Assembly (NCBI GenBank): GCA_965153455.1
Contig: OZ234493.1
Span: 23,426,213 to 23,490,212, forward strand
Reading direction: 5' to 3'
Origin: Sphagnum compactum
Taxonomy: Eukaryota > Bryophyta > Sphagnopsida > Sphagnales
DNA: 64,000 nucleotides
Shown here: positions 11,901-22,049 of the stretch, one piece after another
Layout of the letters: each line of letters opens with the position of its first letter
Numbering within the stretch: position 1 is the first letter of the stretch
The notes under the pieces: model-generated
Told to the model about the DNA's origin: nothing
Database searches by the model: none
The model's input: the letters and a program-made list of their open reading frames with translations, nothing else
Translations under genes and position numbers: made by a program

Positions 11901-13110
11901 CGCCCTTGAATTTTGCTGAGCTCTGAGTTCTAACATGTTGAAAAACCGACCTGTTTACCTAACCTAAAGTGCAACTAAAACTTTTAACCCATAAGCTTTG
12001 TGTTTTACTCTCATATCACAAACTATATACACAAGGCGTGTTTCCCATTGCTAAGTCAAAAACATAATCTTGCCAATTTGGGATAGTGTCAAAAAAACTT
12101 ACCTTGAATGGCAAAACATAAAACTAAATGGAAGTATGTATGTTGTTATTACTTACCTGCCTACTTAGGTCAATAATTGCAACTTACTTTCTGACCTACC
12201 TAATTTTGCGTATGTAGATAGTTATATAACCTAGGTACGTAGGAAGCATCTATTAACCTACCTAATTAGGCCTATGTATCGACCTCACCTATGTAATTAT
12301 ATTTTTTAAAATTCAACTTTAAGTGTCATGTGTCAATTTATGATTGTGCCATGTGTCAAATCTAGGTGATCAAAAACAAAAAATCATAATGCATATTAGA
12401 TAATAATTTTCATAGTTTAAATTTAATTAATTAGTCTAATGGTCTAGATTGATCAATATTGACTATTGGATACAATTGTAGTCATGTAAGATGTTGTAAA
12501 TGTATATATGACTATGGACAAAAATACAACTAGTGGTAAAATCGATGAGTTTCAATGGATTGTGTAGTCATGTAGTCACTATTGGCATAGTGTATGACTA
12601 CAAATGTACTCATGGATGTAATCATATATCTATTTTTTTGGTGCAGTGTCGAAAAGCCTTCATCTAGTGTTTTCTTTTACTAGTCGTGAAGAAGGGGTGA
12701 ACATTATTGAAGAATATGATAGACAATCATTATATCCTATGGCTTTTAAAATGTTATTATTATTTACTGCTAATGGCAAAATCCAAGGTTGAATGTGCAA
12801 ATCAAATAAGAGATGCTAAATTTGATTTGGAATTTTTTGAACAAACTAATCACTAGAAAATTGTTGATATTCATGTGTTACCAAGTGAATTCCAAGGAAA
12901 TCAAGTGCCTTTTTCAATGGTGGGCAAACATGAAGCCCTATTTCCTACTATTGGTTTTTTGGCCCAACAAATTTTAGGGAATGTCAAGTCATAAATTGAG
13001 ACAAAGGATTTTTTCTTTTACATGGATACTCACAAACTTGAAAAAATGTCGTTTACAATTAGCAAATTTAAAAACATTGATATTTGTGAGCAAAAACTAG
13101 CTAAATGATC
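8990..13110 (+). pseudogene. hAT transposase relic with BED-like N-terminus and C-terminal dimerisation region
   Basis: The first piece (8990-9415) is open for 141 codons. It contains a Cys followed by KHVDYDH, a damaged BED-type zinc finger in which the second Cys is lost. Through stops and frameshifts, homologous-looking blocks follow: a DLWMSKG block near 9670, GLDESFQSTCFGHVF near 9930-9970 and KIIMFQKAL near 10300. The RNase H-like domain is thus spread over 9.6-10.7 kb. A CACTA-like element then interrupts the gene. It resumes at 12650 with SREEGVNIIEEYDRQSLYP and ends with a hAT dimerisation block (KHEALFPTIGFLAQQIL, then IETKDFFF) at about 12925-13040. Stops throughout show it is dead. 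Confidence 0.7.
10735..12648. mobile_element. CACTA-like non-autonomous element 1, inserted in the hAT transposase gene
   Basis: The left end CACTACACCAAA and the right end, read inverted, CACTGCACCAAA differ by one base. Subterminal regions on both sides repeat TAGTCATATG/GACTA motifs, as in CACTA elements. The two halves of the hAT transposase lie directly outside. The bases next to the ends (TTT and TCG) do not form a clear 3-bp duplication. The body has no transposase; it holds TAGGTAGG/ACATAACC-type repeats (10900-11400) and a block at 11640-11960 that matches 61.87-62.3 kb in inverted orientation. Confidence 0.65.
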
Positions 13111-13744
13111 CTAAAATTGATTATAAACCACCTTCCAATTTGGTAGAGCTAATTGAAAAGGATTTAGATTTTGAGGAGTTACAAAAACTTGAAGGTTTTT
13201 TCAGTTGGATGAACTTTAAAATGTATAATTTTATTTGATTTTGATTTCTCAAAATTATTTTTAAAAAAATAAAAATTCAATGTTCAAAATATCAAAACTT
13301 TTGATACCTTTGTCTAAAAATTGCCTTTGAAAATCGATTGGTATGAAGTGTCTAAGAACTAAGATTTTGAACACGAGAAGAAATCTTGTCCATTTCAACC
13401 ATCATTTTGCAACTACAATGCAATTGTTGTCCAAACCTACTACATTTGCGACTGCAATATTTGTAATCTTGTGTGTCCATGCAATTACAAGTATATACCA
13501 CTATATGTGCGACTAAATGATGGGTCCAACCAATTATTAGTCGAAATGTAGTTGCATGATACAATTACAAAAGTTTTAGGTCAAAATGAAAATGAAAATT
13601 TGACATATTTCGTTGGTTTTTTTTGTATGTCCATTTATGGATGATAACGAAGTTGCATGGTGACAACGATTATAATTTTTTTCATAACTATGGACAATAT
13701 AAGTTGTTGACTATCTCAAACTAGCCTACATGGCGCACATGGTG

Positions 13745-13843
13745 TCATGGCCTAGGATATTTTGGGATACTTTTGGCAATGTCATGTCCTAGGATATTTT
13801 GGGATATTTTTTGCAATATCATGGCCTAGGATATTTTGGGACT
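13745..13843 (+). repeat. Three 37-bp tandem repeats in U3
   Basis: Copies start at 13745, 13782 and 13819, each with TCATGGCCTAGGATATTTTG or a one-base variant. They lie directly upstream of the TATA box, the usual position of promoter or enhancer repeats in LTRs. The third copy is cut short. Confidence 0.85.
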
Positions 13844-13858
13844 AGTATGGCTCAGGGT

Positions 13859-13866
13859 TATAAAAG
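13859..13866 (+). promoter_or_regulatory. LTR TATA box
   Basis: TATAAAAG lies 33 bases upstream of A13892, the first base of the segment complementary to the primer site. The spacing fits a polymerase II start at about 13892. Confidence 0.7.
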
Positions 13867-13891
13867 GAGATAGTCTGGGGAACAACCCTTC

Positions 13892-13901
13892 AGCAGATCA
13901 A
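13892..13901 (+). promoter_or_regulatory. Predicted 5' end of element RNA (start of R), complementary to the primer site
   Basis: AGCAGATCAA is the exact reverse complement of TTGATCTGCT at 13975-13984. It is followed by CACCAGTT; the word TCAACACCAGTT is also found 30-odd bases after the TATA box of the second element's LTR (minus strand, near 57848-57860). Confidence 0.65.
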
Positions 13902-13917
13902 CACCAGTTGATGGGTC

Positions 13918-13923
13918 AATAAA
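13918..13923 (+). terminator. LTR poly(A) signal
   Basis: AATAAA lies 26 bases after the presumed transcript start and is followed by GCTTGTCTTGTCTTG, a GT-rich tract, before the end of the LTR. Confidence 0.55.
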
Positions 13924-13974
13924 GCTTGTCTTGTCTTGTAATTCTCCACTTGTGTGTAGTCGGTCCATAACAGT

Positions 13975-13984
13975 TTGATCTGCT
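13975..13984 (+). promoter_or_regulatory. Probable self-priming primer binding site
   Basis: The sequence just inside the LTR is GTTTGATCTGCTCC, not the initiator-tRNA site (TGGTATCAGAGC) common in plant LTR elements. Ten bases, TTGATCTGCT, pair perfectly with the predicted 5' end of the transcript. The Tf1/sushi group of Ty3 elements is known to prime this way. No RNA data are available here. Confidence 0.65.
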
Positions 13985-14147
13985 CCTTCTTCTTGTTTGT
14001 TTGTTTTGTTGTTTCAGTAAGTAGCTAGAAGTATCTTGGAGTGAAACTTGGAAAGGTTATAGAAGACTATAGGATGCTTCTACTCTCAAAGTTTCAAAAG
14101 AAAAGGATATGTTTTGTGAGAGTTAAGAGCTTTTGAAAACTCTGTGC

Positions 14148-14457
14148 CAGATCTGGTTTTTTGGTCATATCTCCTTTGTTTAAGCTTTTTTGGGTCTGTA
14201 ACTTTGTGATCTTATAGATCATATAGGAATATATGTGTGAAAGAAATTTCATGTCATTTGAACTTGTATTGAGAGAGATCCAAGCATCTGAAGTTTCAAG
14301 TGCAGATCTGGTTTTTTGGTCATATCTCCTTTGTTTAAGCTTTTTTGGGTCTGTTACTTTGTGATCTTATAGATCATATAGGAATATATGTGTGAGAGAA
14401 ATTTCATGTCATTTGGACTTGTATTGAGAGAGATCCAAGCATCTGAAGTTTCAAATT
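14148..14457 (+). repeat. 155-bp tandem duplication in the untranslated leader
   Basis: Two adjacent copies (14148-14302 and 14303-14457) both run from CAGATCTGGTTTTTTGGTCA to GCATCTGAAGTTTCAA and differ at only a few positions. They lie between the primer site and the gag start codon at 14495. Confidence 0.9.
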
Positions 14458-14494
14458 TGAAGATTGAAAGCGCAAAAGTGTGAGAACTACCACC

Positions 14495-15545
14495 ATGGAC
14501 AACTCAGAATCAAAAATCGATCTCACTCAAATCCTCGCCGCCCTTCAGCACCTTCAATAAGAAAATGTCATGCTTAGAGACTCAGTGACCTGCCTACAGA
14601 ATCAGCCACCACCTCCTGCCCCAGTACTTCCTGCTCTTGCAATGGCCGCCTCAGAGCCCAAGATTAGTCTACCAGAAAAGTTTGATGGAACGCGCCTCAA
14701 ATTTCGAGGCTTTGTCAGCCAGGTACGCCTGATCATGCAACTACACCCCCATCGTTATTTTGATGACACCACTCGTGTAGGATTCGTTGGAACCCTACTC
14801 ACTGGGACAGCTGCAGCATGGTTTGCTCCCATCCTAGAAACATCATCCCCTCTCCTACAAGATTTCAACGCCTTTATGGCGGAATTTGAAACAGTATTTG
14901 GGGACAATGACAAGGCCAGGACTTCAGCCAACAAGCTACGTCGCCTCCAGCAAGGGACACGTTCGGCCATCGTCTACGCCTCAGAATTCAGGCAGCTTGC
15001 CTGCAACGTTAATTGGGGAGAAACTGCCTTGATTGATCAGTTTCGCTGTGGGCTTCGTGATGATGTGCAAGATCTTTTGTTGACATTCGCAGACCCTTCT
15101 TCTTTCAGTGAAGCCATCACCCAGGCAATTCGGTGCGATAATCGTTTGTTCGAACGTCGCCAGGAAAAGAAAGTCACCTCCAACGCCCAGCTTTAGAACA
15201 GTCGGCCTACTACGCTCCCCTTAGTTCCCCAAACAACACCAGTTGCCCGACCTGCCTCTTTTGGACCTGCTCCGATGCAGATCGACACAGCTAAGTTTAA
15301 ATCTTTGACAGAAGCCGAGAAACTTCGCCAAAGGATAAACAATCTAGTCTTTACTGTGCAACCCAGGGCATATAGCTCGTCAGTGCCTTCAAAAGCTTGT
15401 CAAACTTCAAGTACAAGCTGTGGAAACTCCCCAAGAGTTGGAAAACAAGAACATCCAGTCACAGTAGGAGCCGTGCGACTGGATCTCACCCAACACCACC
15501 TTTGCAAAGGCTCCTGTTCCGCTGTTGGTCCTAGTCCCAGTTTCA
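14495..15545 (+). pseudogene. gag: gag of Ty3 element 1 (capsid and nucleocapsid), broken
   Basis: The start at 14495 sits in CCACCATGG and opens a frame that stops at 14558 (TAA) and resumes in the same frame. The capsid part (about 14640-15180) contains KFDGTRLKFRGFVSQV, then AAWFAPILETSSPLL and QFRCGLRDDVQDLLL, the retrotransposon-gag type of Tf1/sushi-like elements. A second stop (TAG, 15194) interrupts the same frame. Near 15350-15400 the zinc-knuckle pattern GH-x4-C appears in the next frame, because bases are missing inside the knuckle; the frame returns near 15550. The product would have packaged the element RNA. Confidence 0.85.
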
Positions 15546-15842
15546 CTCAGTATGTGGACATCATTCGTATTCTAAAAGACATACCACAAGTGTCAACTTT
15601 GGTGGACTCCGGCGCCACCTTTTCTTTCATCGACCAAACATTTGTCGTCCAACACAACATCCCTGTGGTCAAGAAGTCAACCCCTGTTCCGGTAGAGGTT
15701 ATTGATGGGAGAACCATTATTTCTGGTGCAATCACACACGAGACAACCCCTCTAGAACTCTGTATCGGCAAGCACACGGAGAAGATTGTTCTCAACATCA
15801 TCTCCACCCTCACCATCCCATCATCCTTGGTCTGCTTTGGCT
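15546..15842 (+). pseudogene. Aspartic protease region of Ty3 element 1
   Basis: The catalytic motif LVDSGATFSFID is at about 15598-15633, followed by a retropepsin-like stretch with IDGRTI and the hydrophobic segment before LLWLEAHNP. A frameshift near 15830 moves the reading frame, and the open frame ends at 15842. The enzyme would cleave the Gag-Pol polyprotein in the particle. It is continuous with gag upstream and with the connection to reverse transcriptase downstream. Confidence 0.8.
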
Positions 15843-17577
15843 AGAAGCACACAACCCTATCATTGATTGGCGATCTATAACCCTCACCTTCAGCGCACAA
15901 CGGTGCACCTCTCAAGAACCCCACGCTCAGAAAAACACTTTGTCCAGTCCTGCCAAGAACCCTGTCGTCGAGAACCCAAAGAGGGTCGGAACCAATTCCA
16001 GTTTTATCAAGTCTATTATGTCAAGTCCTGCAGTGAAGAACCCCCGGTTGGTCAGAACTAAACCTTGTCCTGTCAAGAATCTTGTCAAGAATCCTGCCTA
16101 GAAAACCAACCCTGTCCAGATCTTCGTTGATAGAGCTGTCCCTTTCTATCGGGCTGCTAAGAATCTTCAAGTCTTCGCCATCCATGTCAACCCAACCAAC
16201 ACCACAAACCCCCAATCAGAACCAACACCTGTCAAACTTCCCGAGAAGTACAAGGACTTTGTTGATGTTTTTGAAAAGATTAATGCTGATCAGCTCCCCG
16301 CCCATAGTCCATATGACTGCCTGATTGATCTAGAAGAAGGACACTCACCACCCTTTGGTCCTATCTATGGCCTATCGGAATCGGAACTCCAAGCGCTGCG
16401 TGATTACCTTACTGAAAATCTTGCCAAGGGGTTTATTCAGCATTCCAAGTCTCCAGCCGGCACCCCAATTTTGTTTGTCAAGAAGAAGGATGGCTCCTTT
16501 CGACTCTGTGTGGATTATCGTGGACTCAACAAGATAACCAAAAAGAATCGATATCCCTTGCCCTTGATTTCAGGTCTCCTACATCGACTACATACCGAGA
16601 AGATCTTCACCAAGCTTAACCTCCGTGGAGCCTACAACTTACTCAGGATTCGCCCCGGTGATGAATGGAAGACAGCTTTCCGCACACGCTACGGCCACTT
16701 TGAATACACGGTCATGCCTTTCGGCCTCACCAATGCACCCGCAATCTTTCAGCATCTGATGAATGATATCTTCCGGGATTACATGGACGAATTTGTCGTG
16801 GTCTATTTGGATGACATTTTAATCTTTTCCAAGGACCAGGAAACCCACGACAAACATGTACGATTGGTGCTTGCGACGCTCCGGGAGCATGGCTTATACG
16901 CCAAGTTGGAAAAATGTGAATTCGATAAATCTTCAGTGGCGTTCCTTGGCTACGAGATCTCTCCAGATGGCATTTTCATGGACAAGTCAAAGGTTGAGAC
17001 CATCCAGTGTTGGGCTACTCTATCCTCGGTCAAGGACGTTCAACGCTTCCTAGGGTTTGCCAACTTCTATCGTCGGTTTATTAAAGGCTACTCCAAGATC
17101 ATAACACCGTTAATAACCCTGACTTGCAAAGACAAGCCCTTCTCGTGGAATCCAACGGCCCAGGCTGCTTTTGATACTCTCAAGATGGCATTCACCTTTG
17201 CACCCATCCTAATACATCCCAATCCTGCCAAGCCATTCATTGTGGAAACGGACGCTTCAGATTTTGCCTTGGGAGCTATTCTATCTCAATTTGGAATAGA
17301 TGAGTTGTTGCATCCAGTTGCTTTCTATTCACGGAAGTTAACCAGTGCCGAAATCAACTACCAGGTCTACGATAAGGAACTCCTGGCAATCATCACGGCA
17401 TTCGAGCAGTGGAGACCGTATCTTGCCAGAGCTCAACATCGAGTCCAAGTTCTGACAGATCACAAGAATCTCCTTTATTTCACAACTACTCGGACCTTAA
17501 ATCGTCGCCAGGCACGCTGGTCTATCTTCCTAGCTGATTTCGACTTTGAGATTCAGTATCAACTCGGCACCCAGTAA
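15843..17577 (+). pseudogene. Reverse transcriptase and RNase H of Ty3 element 1
   Basis: After a linker with a stop at 16099 (TAG), the polymerase part is open from about 16243 to the TAA at 17575. Motifs in order: [19 protein letters not shown] (16471 on), LNLRGAYNLLRI with the first catalytic Asp position altered to Asn-Leu-Arg context, MPFGLTNAPAIFQHLMN, YLDD (16804-16815), LGYEIS and FLGFANFYRRFI. RNase H starts with ETDASDFALGAILSQ (about 17245) and includes DKELLAI and LTDHKNLLYF. Normal elements have DLRGAY, so N in place of D is a likely inactivating change. Stops at 17575 and 17791 end the frame before and within the tether to integrase. Confidence 0.92.
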
Positions 17578-18296
17578 GGGAAAGCTGATGCGCTATCTCG
17601 TTGTTCAGAATATGAACTTCGAGCGGGGGATGAGGCCTACGGCCAGCAGAACCAGACTTTACTCAACCCCGAGCAATTTCAAGTTGCAGCAACAATCAGC
17701 ACCCTCCCAGACTCATACCTTGTCAGGGACATCAAGATGGCAATTGAGGAAGACACCTGGGCTACCAACATCAAGAAGGAACTCCAGGAATGATCAAGGA
17801 ACCCAAATCGTGATGACTTGGATCAGTTTGAGCAGCAAGACGGACTTCTCCTTCGAAATAACCTGATTTATGTACCCGAAGGACCTATACGCCTAAAAAT
17901 CCTGAGAGAATGCCACGACAACAACCTAGCGGGTCACTTTGGAATGGCACAGACTCACGAACTAGTGTCAAGGACTTACTGGTGGCCCAAAATGAACAAG
18001 ATGCTACGGGAGTATGTCAAGTCTTGTGATACATGTGCTCGATCCAAGGCTCCCAAGCATCGCCCGTTTGGACTCCTACAGCCTCTGTCGATTCCTAGAC
18101 GACCTTGGGGATCTATTGCAATAGACTTCATCACGGACCTCCCTACTGTCAGAACCAAGAATTCAATACTGGTTGTGGTCGATCGACTCACCAAAATGGC
18201 CCATTTCACCCCTTGTTCCAAGTCAATCACGGCAGAAGAGACAATTATGTGTTGTTGGTGTGCCCATGTGTTCCATAGACCGCCCAATGGCAAGTC
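17578..18296 (+). pseudogene. Integrase N-terminal part of Ty3 element 1, truncated
   Basis: After GKADALSR and a stop at 17791, the frame 17818 onward shows the HHCC zinc domain (H in ECHDNN, H in AGHFG, and CDTCARSK), then the core with the first catalytic Asp in IDFITDLP (about 18122). TKMAHFTPCSKSITAEET follows, but the sequence departs from the family at HVFHRPPNGK. The second Asp and the Glu of the DDE triad are absent. The break marks a deletion or later insertion. Confidence 0.88.
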
Positions 18297-18946
18297 ATTC
18301 CAAAACTTTCAATTCCATTTGCAAAAGTCTCAATATAAGACACTAGGTAGTTAACAACATAGTAATTCTAGCACTCAACACCTAAGTTTGGGGTACATTT
18401 TATATTAGGAACAAAACATGCATTTCAAGGTACCTTTTTATATCTTAATTTGAAGACTATAATTTGGGATTCTAGGAATGGATTAAGGTTTAGAAGGGCA
18501 ATTGTAACCATCTGAAGATAAATTGGGAGAAATCCCAAAATTACACTCATGAAATTGATAATTTAATAATCAAAATATCCATACAAATTTCTTTCAAAAT
18601 GCAACATGGTTGTCCATTCACAACCTCACATTCATAGTCTAAAGGGCTTTCATCACAATATCCATACTTCTCTCCTGCTATAAGCATGTCTTGTGAATTC
18701 CTAAAGTTGATGAAATTAGCAAAGGATTTAAGGTGAAGGTCATCTTTGACTCCTTATGTACTTGCATTGTGCTTCAATGCCTTGAGTGGTTGATCCAAAT
18801 GTCAAAGGTCAAAAGTGTAGGATCAATGTCCTCACTATTAAACCAATGAGAAGTGCAAACATTTTTTTTGTTGACCTAGAAAGCACACCAAAGCATGTTA
18901 CTAGATACAACAACCTTCCATGGCTTGGAGACAATCCTCCACCTAT

Positions 18947-20097
18947 GATGTCTGTACCATGACCCAAAGGCTCATTCTTTGTATTTGATGATAACAAAGT
19001 TGCCATGAGCTTTTACCTCCCGTATGTATATGTCAAAGAAGATAGAACTTGCAATCAATTTCAAGAATAGGGCATTGTGGGAATTACACTAGTGTTTCGA
19101 GATCAAACTACAAAAGAATCACGAAAAAAATAAAGGTCAGACATAGAATGCAATTGTTGGTTGTGGTAGTTGAAAATAGTTGCAATAAGCTTCAAAATAG
19201 GCTAATTGCTTAAGGACAAGCAAATGCACAAGGATTCTATGGAATTATAGCGACAAAATGAAAGAACTACAAGTAGTGCTATCAACTAACTTACTGTTTA
19301 TCCAACTCCAAATTTACCGATAAGATTCAAATCCCCTCCCTTCTGCATTTGTTCCAAGAAAGTTATCAATGCAACACACAACAGACTACTTCATTGGTGA
19401 GCTATACCAAAACATGGGTTACTAAACAATAATATTAGATGGCAACAGAAAAATGCAACAGATGAAACACTTTTATGTGTTTTCACTTGGTGCCATCTAA
19501 ATTTAGTCTTAGATCTATGTGTTGGTTGTTGTTGATTTATGTGGGCAATATCTTCTGGCCGGGGACACGTATTTCACACTAATCACATATATTAATAGGT
19601 TTTAATATAAAACTCCCACATGCACCTGAAAGTCTTTGGATAAATGGATATAAGAAACATTTCACAATACTGTTAAGTTTTTACCTACAGTAATTGTGAT
19701 CTAAAGTTCCATTGGAGGGCGTCAAACTTACCAAATGTTCTTAATTTAGCAATAGTGCCAAGGTTCTTGATGAGGTCCTTTTTGGTCATACCAATGCATG
19801 TGTCTCAAATGGTCAAAACCTTATTCTCTTTGTCCAACTTAATTTGTTAAATGGGAACCCAAAGCAAGATCATTTCACCATCACATCTGATTAATAGGCA
19901 TACTAGTTGCAAGCTAGATGATATTATATCCATTGCACAACAAAAGCTGCAAGTGTAGTTCTTCAAATCATCTTGTGTGCAGGCTTCATTGGTGACCTTA
20001 AAATGGCTTACATGGATATCAAGTTTGGACTCATCTCCTCCACCAAGAACACCCTTGTCGGTTAGTGAAAGGAAGAAATCAAATCTTCTCAAATGCC
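18947..20097 (-). pseudogene. Captured fragment of an endoplasmin (GRP94/HSP90B) gene, with introns
   Basis: On the minus strand four exon-like pieces occur in the correct order for the HSP90 N-terminal ATPase domain. 20097-20012 contains FLSLTDKGVLGGGDESKLDI. 19846-19733 contains IKLDKENKVLTI, then DTCIGMTKKDLIKNLGTIAK. 19364-19294 contains FLEQMQKGGDLNLIGKFGVG. 19040-18947 contains KAHGNF and NEPLGHGTDI. The words VLGEGD-like and TKEDLIKNLGTIAK-like identify the endoplasmic reticulum form rather than the cytosolic one. Splice-like junctions separate the pieces (donors GTAAGC, GTAAGT; acceptor TGTATGTAG), so genomic DNA, not an mRNA copy, was captured. Stops and frameshifts make it dead. A further exon may lie near 20247-20275. 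Confidence 0.78.
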
Positions 20098-21407
20098 TAC
20101 ATACATGACAAGCAGAAAACTTTGGATAGTTAAAAATTCGACATTTAAACATGATGCACACTAACGTAATGTAGTATATTCATTCATATTGCCACAAAGA
20201 ACTCTACCATGGGTCAAGAGAGACTGAGGACAAGAAGAGACTCTTACTTGTTGGAATTCAGTAAATTGAAAAAAAAATGAAGAGAGGACACTAGTTGGAA
20301 GTCGACAATGACAAGTCAAATGATTTGTAGGCTGGTTAATATAAGCCATGTATGTAGTCTACAAGTGAGATTGCAAGTTTTGGTGGGACACTTCCACGGC
20401 TTTGATAGCCACTAACCGTTAACCATTGTCAGGATACGCCTTTGCAAGCCAATAACCTATATGGAAGCACCTTTATAGCCTAGGCATCAATTGTGTATGT
20501 TGCATAAACAAAAGTTGTAGGACCCAACATACCAAAAAAAACTCAAATTTGTTCCAAGACTACTTGAGCTTAACCAAATTAAGCATGACGTTCAACAAAG
20601 GCAGCTTGAATTAGTTTGAAAACCTTGACGATTATATGACCTAACCCTAAGGGTTGCTTGTAACCCTAACATACCTTGTGTTTAGAAGATGCTGCCAATG
20701 GAAAAGGATGACCACAAAGGATTTCACATACATTGCCTACCCGGTTCGCACATGTGTTGATGGCTAGTTGCATCCCACCTACTAGGACTACATGAAATCA
20801 ATGTTGTGAAATATGTATACTCTGTGAGTGAGCAAACACCATTGGCAACAATGGCAATGGACATCAAAGTTAAAAGCTTTACATTGTTGGGGGATTTGTC
20901 AAGTAAGAAAATAAATTACAAATCACACAATTTTTGTGTGTTTAGCTTGGTGAACTTTCTTGTTCCAAGTGCCAAGCGTCCACATTTCCCTCTGAGGTTA
21001 AGAAGTTTTTTTGACATTCATACAAATCAAATAGGAAAAACTGAAAGAAAAAACACTCTAAATTGCAAGTCATCCACAAATTTCCTTTCGGTTCTGGTGT
21101 TGGGTCATTGAACTTTGTTTCCCCCCCTCCCTTCTTTGGAGAAAAGTGAAATCATCGATTTTTATAGGCAAACAAAATGTCTTCCAAACAATTATTGTGC
21201 GTGAAACTTAGATCTTGAGGAGGACCAACTATAACATTGCCGGGGACTAATGCTGAAACTCTAGCCCATCACATAGTGAATCTAGAACACAAACCATAGT
21301 TTGTTGTATTAAATTATGTTCAATAAGCAAAATGTAGTTTGTTATGCATATTGAACAACCTACCTCCAACTAATTTTTAATATTTTGTCTGCCACTTGTT
21401 CCTATAG

Positions 21408-21668
21408 TTTGTTGTAGGTGATCAAGTGTTCTTGTTATACAAACGTATACCTACAACAAGTGCAATAGTTTGTGGAGTTCTAGGGGATACATTTCATGGG
21501 TCCACAATTCGAGATGGTGTTTACAAGGTGGAAGTGCAAGGAGTGATGCTTGCAGATGCACCTTTGCCTTTCCCAAATAACAAAAATGAGTCTCCACAAT
21601 TATTTGTAAAGCAAGCGCAAGGTCAATTTGCATTGTGGGAAAGTGCACAAATGCAAAAGGCTAACTAA
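21408..21668 (+). pseudogene. Exon resembling a CACTA-associated DUF8039-type domain
   Basis: An open stretch of 86 codons follows an acceptor-like CTTGTTCCTATAG and ends at TAA 21666-21668. It contains VVGDQVFLLYKR, then GVYKVEVQGVMLADAPLPFP and a C-terminal QAQGQFALWESAQ. The order 'YKV-x-V, PLP-P, A-x-G-x-F-x-x-W' resembles the small domain found in the second ORF of plant En/Spm (CACTA) elements. Its position 0.9 kb from the right end of CACTA element 2 agrees. It lacks its own ATG and the assignment is tentative; it could instead be a captured host exon. Confidence 0.35.
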
Positions 21669-22049
21669 TTAGGTACATGAACATGGCATTTAATTGATTA
21701 GTAGTTATTTCCTAGCTATTGGTGTCATGATTCAACAATTTTTCCTGTATAAAATGCTTGATAATGAGAAATTCATTTTAATGTTATGTCTCATTTCCTA
21801 GATGTTCACTATATCTCATCATTACTTTGTTGAATCAATGGCAATTGTAATTGCCTTGCAATTGTCATAGTCACACTTTTTGTGGCATTAGAAACTTCAT
21901 ATACAACTCTTATATAATTGTATGTGCAGTTGCAACACATGTGACTAAAATGTTTAATGTAGATTGGAAATTCCATGTGGTATATAAACTATTTGTAGAT
22001 TAATTGAAATGTTCAAATTTGCTTGAACGTGTGGTAAACCCTATTGGAA

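Larger units (their letters stand above)
13705..13972 (+). repeat. 5' LTR of Ty3 element 1
   Basis: It begins TGTTGACTATC and ends CCATAACA, giving TGTT...AACA termini, for a length of 268 bp. Inside are three 37-bp repeats, a TATA box, the presumed transcript start and an AATAAA signal, in the order U3-R-U5. The end is set by the start of the primer site two bases downstream. No second LTR is available to confirm the borders. Confidence 0.7.
13705..18296 (+). mobile_element. Ty3/gypsy chromovirus-type retrotransposon 1, truncated in integrase
   Basis: Order seen: 5' LTR (13705-13972), primer site, leader, gag, protease, reverse transcriptase, RNase H, integrase zinc domain and the first catalytic Asp of the integrase. 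Similarity stops at about 18290, before the second catalytic Asp. The rest of the integrase, any chromodomain and the 3' LTR are absent, so no target duplication can be scored. Gag and pol resemble the Tf1/Tcn1/sushi kind of Ty3 element and the second element at 57.5-64 kb. Several stops and frameshifts make it defective. Confidence 0.9.

Noticed and set aside
12639-12655. Exact 3-bp target duplication for CACTA-like element 1
   Set aside because: Flanking bases are TTT and TCG. The insertion is supported by terminal symmetry and the split hAT gene, not by a duplication.
16021-16215. Minus-strand and out-of-frame open stretches across gag-pol (for example 14755-14970, 15547-15816, 17976-18293)
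   Set aside because: They are shadows of the retrotransposon genes in other frames, without motifs of their own.
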